A stretch of 64,000 nt of DNA from assembly GCF_900143265.1 (NCBI RefSeq), contig NZ_FRDJ01000006.1, positions 61,947-125,946 on the forward strand. The letters are read 5' to 3'. This DNA comes from Fervidobacterium gondwanense DSM 13020. GTDB taxonomy: Bacteria; Thermotogota; Thermotogae; Thermotogales; Fervidobacteriaceae. The translations under genes were made by a program, and so were the position numbers. The notes beneath the pieces are model-generated. The model ran no database searches, was not told the DNA's origin, and saw nothing but the letters and a program-made list of their open reading frames with translations. Shown here piece by piece: positions 61,701-64,000 of the stretch (its first letter is position 1; each line of letters starts with the position of its first letter).

Positions 61701-62228
61701 ATGAAATTGGGAAGTAAACTTAAAAGACTTAGACTCGCAAGAGGATATACACAAGAAGAACTCGCCGATAGATGCGATCTGTCGAGAAGTTTTATCTCTC
61801 AGCTTGAAAGTGACAAAGTTTCTCCATCTGTTGAAACTCTCGAGAGAATTCTCAGAGTCCTTGGGACAGATTTGAAACATTTCTTTTCCGAAGAGCAGAA
61901 AAAGATCGTATTCAAGAAAGACGAAAGGGTACCTGTATACGATTTACCAAAGGGAGTAAAGATAGATATACTGATGGACGCTGTGGAAGACAAAGAGCTC
62001 GATGCAAAGATAGTCGAACTTGAACCCGGAGCCCAGACAGATAAAGAAGACTATCACGACGGCGACGAGTTCGGATACGTTGTAGAAGGCTCTGTCGACA
62101 TATATATAGATGGAAAAAGGTACAGAGCGAACGAAGGAGAGTGTTTTTACTACTCAGGCGACTGTGTACACTACATGAGAAACCCGGGCAAAGAAAAAGC
62201 TGTCATACTGTGGATACAGACAATTTGA
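61701..62228 (+). CDS. XRE-cupin transcriptional regulator
   Basis: About 175 residues: a helix-turn-helix at about 5-60 ('RLRLARGYTQEELADRCDLSRSFISQLE') and a cupin at about 105-175 ('DGDEFGYVVEGSVDIYIDGKRY', 'FYYSGDCVHYMRNPG'). PuuR-like proteins of this type often respond to polyamines, and speD-speE lie just upstream. The ATG at 61701 (or TTG 61698) has no ribosome binding site; it abuts the right end of the IscB element, so expression may be lowered or rely on the IscB transcript. Confidence 0.88.
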   Translation: MKLGSKLKRLRLARGYTQEELADRCDLSRSFISQLESDKVSPSVETLERILRVLGTDLKHFFSEEQKKIVFKKDERVPVYDLPKGVKIDILMDAVEDKELDAKIVELEPGAQTDKEDYHDGDEFGYVVEGSVDIYIDGKRYRANEGECFYYSGDCVHYMRNPGKEKAVILWIQTI

Positions 62229-62240
62229 AATTCAAAAAAT

Positions 62241-62260
62241 AGGTGGACGTTCGTCCACCT
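62241..62260. terminator. Bidirectional terminator
   Basis: 9-bp stem AGGTGGACG / CGTCCACCT with a 2-base loop, T tracts on both sides. It ends the regulator gene and the convergent EEP gene. Confidence 0.9.
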
Positions 62261-62268
62261 TTTGTTTT

Positions 62269-63105
62269 CTATTTTTGTGATATTTCTACGTCAACCAAAA
62301 CCCCTTTGTGATCCGATACCCTTTCACTTTCAAAAACAATTCTCGCACTCTTTACTAAAAAATTTTCAGGAACTAAAATGTAATCTATCCTTGCACTCTC
62401 TTCGCTTATCTTATCACCAATAAATGTAGGTCTATCAGGTTCATTTGGATTTGCAACCATCCAAGAGTCTAAGACGCTCAAACCAAGAATTTCCCTTTTC
62501 ATCACCATTTTATATTCTTCTGAACCGTACGAAACGTTGAAATCACCTGCTATTATGAATCTCTCGTTTCCAATCTCTTCCACCCAGCTAACAAAGTTTT
62601 CATATTCATCTTCAAATCCAGCTTCTTTCCAATTAAAGTGCACTGAATACAGATCTATAGGTCCACCTTTGTCCTCTATCCTTGCTCTGATGATTTTCCT
62701 TGTGTAAAATGTGTTTACGTCTTGATTTCTTGAAACATATCTTGATTCAAAATCAACGATTGGAAATTTTGAAACGATGCCAAGTCCTTCCTCCCATATA
62801 CCAAACCCGTAGTGCGCCATGTCCCAGACAAAATGATAAATCTTCCCATATTCTGCAAGCATTTCAACAAGTCTTCTGACATAGTTGCTCTTCTTGATGT
62901 CGACTCCATGTAAAAAAATATCTGGTTCTTCATGCATATATTGACCCGCTTCTTGGAAAAAACATATTTCCACATCTTCATTTGCAATTAGCTCGACGAT
63001 CTTTCTTTGAATGGACTTATACTTTTCCAAGAAACCCTCAATCGTATCTTCATCGTTGTATACGATTTCTTGGTATGTGTGCAGATTGAGTGTCAATAGT
63101 TCCAC
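62269..63105 (-). CDS. Endonuclease/exonuclease/phosphatase family protein
   Basis: A 278-residue EEP-fold metal-dependent hydrolase. Conserved points are 'CFFQEAGQ' (metal-binding Glu), 'YSVHFNW', 'IIAGDFNVSYGS' (Asp and Asn) and 'RVSDHKGVLVDVE' (catalytic Asp-His). No signal peptide. It overlaps the membrane protein gene by 13 bases. It may act on DNA, phosphoinositides or other phosphodiesters; the substrate is not visible. Confidence 0.85.
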   Translation of the reverse strand: MELLTLNLHTYQEIVYNDEDTIEGFLEKYKSIQRKIVELIANEDVEICFFQEAGQYMHEEPDIFLHGVDIKKSNYVRRLVEMLAEYGKIYHFVWDMAHYGFGIWEEGLGIVSKFPIVDFESRYVSRNQDVNTFYTRKIIRARIEDKGGPIDLYSVHFNWKEAGFEDEYENFVSWVEEIGNERFIIAGDFNVSYGSEEYKMVMKREILGLSVLDSWMVANPNEPDRPTFIGDKISEESARIDYILVPENFLVKSARIVFESERVSDHKGVLVDVEISQK

Positions 63106-63644
63106 GTCTCTTTCCCCTTTCTAACTACGATCAGTGTTATTCCAGCAACAATTAGTATAACAGCTAAGAAAAGCAAGATGAACTTCGCTGGTGTGAAAAT
63201 CATGAGTCCAATGCAAACTCTTTTGAAATTAATGCTGTGTTGTGTTAAGAATGCCATGATTATAAGCGATATGTTTTCCAGAATATCGAACATTCCACCG
63301 AATAATCCAAAAGCTGTTAGAAATGAATTTCCAAGATTCAGCTTCATCAGGAATATCCTTACAAGGACTGACCAAAGAAGTATAGAATAACTCAAAGCAA
63401 AAAAAGAATCTATGACGTGTAAGTATACGAACCTGGAAACTCTTTCTTGCGTAATTAACTCAAAGCATTTCACTACATATTCTCTGCCAAGGCAGATCTC
63501 TGAATCTATGATGTTCTTATCAATCTCTTTGTTAAATCCCGCACCATATGGTCCGAAAACAAAATATCCAAGAGCCACTGAAAAAACTAAGCTCGTTATT
63601 ATCCATTTCCAGCTCCCTATCCTATAGATATCTATTCTTTCCAT
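63093..63644 (-). CDS. Membrane protein, unknown
   Basis: About 183 residues from ATG 63644 behind GGAGGTG. Four membrane segments (about 12-32, 80-105, 112-130, 150-170). 'MFDILENISLIIMAFL' is the only strongly characteristic stretch. It precedes and overlaps the EEP gene, so the two probably work together. Confidence 0.65.
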   Translation of the reverse strand: MERIDIYRIGSWKWIITSLVFSVALGYFVFGPYGAGFNKEIDKNIIDSEICLGREYVVKCFELITQERVSRFVYLHVIDSFFALSYSILLWSVLVRIFLMKLNLGNSFLTAFGLFGGMFDILENISLIIMAFLTQHSINFKRVCIGLMIFTPAKFILLFLAVILIVAGITLIVVRKGKETWNY

Positions 63645-63659
63645 ATTATTCACCTCCTC

Positions 63660-64000
63660 TTCAAAGAAATATTTTTGATTAGCCTCCTGAAATACGTTTT
63701 TTCTTATTTTTTCAAAAAATTCTTACTTCCCTTTCTTTTCCAAAAGAGTTTATCTAAAATCTTAATAATTTTAATTTTTTATCTTTAATGAATTAATTCA
63801 TTATTTTTATGTCGCTTTATTCCTTCTTAGATTATTTTTTTTAACTACTTCCCCACCATTTTCCCTCAAACTAACCCTCTTATGCCCACCTGGTTTGTTC
63901 CACACTCTCACATTCCTTCGTCCTATTTGAGGTATGGTGAGTTTGCTTATTCTCGTATCCTGGTTACTTTCCTAATGGAGGTGACCGGCTTTCTCACCTA
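63660..64000. other. T-rich non-coding end of the window
   Basis: About 340 bases without an open frame on either strand. The first 180 bases are very T-rich. Near 63901-63990 two short pieces resemble each other weakly, TCCTATTTGAGGTATGG (63921-63937) and TCCTAATGGAGGTGACC (63970-63986). No gene was recognised. Confidence 0.4.

Noticed and set aside
63901..64000. CRISPR array
   Set aside because: Only two weakly similar pieces 49 bases apart are visible; no third repeat and no regular spacers.
1..64000. tRNA, rRNA or known riboswitch genes
   Set aside because: No cloverleaf, rRNA segment or familiar aptamer core was recognised while reading the intergenic regions; a covariance search would be needed to exclude them fully.

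Overview
The window looks like chromosome from a Thermotogota bacterium, most likely a Fervidobacterium-type thermophile (inference from gene content and close resemblance of SpeD, SpeE, ThyX and the NiaP-type transporter to remembered Thermotoga/Fervidobacterium proteins; no database search was possible). It is AT-rich, densely coded, has strong GGAGG-type ribosome binding sites, frequent TTG/GTG starts and clear hairpin terminators. No rRNA, tRNA or CRISPR array was seen.

Layout. 1-3.4 kb: end of a truncated repeat protein, then a minus-strand LytS/LytR-type two-component system with a small membrane protein. 3.5-10.3 kb (plus): nadE, a Mut7-C protein, a large GAF/PAS sensor kinase, panD, a FapA-type protein and a type I phosphomannose isomerase. 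10.3-16.1 kb (minus): acpP with its own promoter and the group trpS-mscS-lepA-pepF. 16.1-19.6 kb (minus): an M15 peptidase, a small unknown protein and a chemotaxis receptor gene interrupted by two in-frame stops. 19.8-23.9 kb: a NiaP-like transporter behind a promoter carrying a perfect dyad, a secreted protein with two glycogen-binding-like domains and a small exported protein.

24.3-37.6 kb is a carbohydrate region: two paralogous diguanylate cyclases (each 553 residues) bracket two unknown exported proteins, a LacI regulator with matching operators, a sugar ABC transporter, a GH130 phosphorylase and a PfkB kinase. 37.8-42 kb (plus): copA-copZ, a CYTH/NimA-like fusion and a membrane-anchored unknown. 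42-48.1 kb (minus): an Fe-alcohol dehydrogenase, a frameshifted GPH sugar transporter behind its own promoter and operator, and a divergent phosphofructokinase translationally coupled to a membrane pyrophosphatase. 48.2-58.4 kb (minus): a run of closely spaced genes, yhhQ-lipM-rsmI-rsmD-DUF47-hydrolase-lipoprotein-rnhB-thyX-DRTGG-folD-yajC-secD-secF.

58.5-62.2 kb (plus): speD-speE behind a leader with an 18-bp inverted repeat, then an IscB RNA-guided nuclease with a well-folded omega-RNA (HEARO-type) region. This element lies between a ribosome binding site and the start codon of an XRE-cupin regulator. IscB keeps its RuvC and HNH catalytic residues, so this is the most exciting system in the window. 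62.2-64 kb: an EEP-family phosphatase/nuclease, a membrane protein and a T-rich non-coding end.
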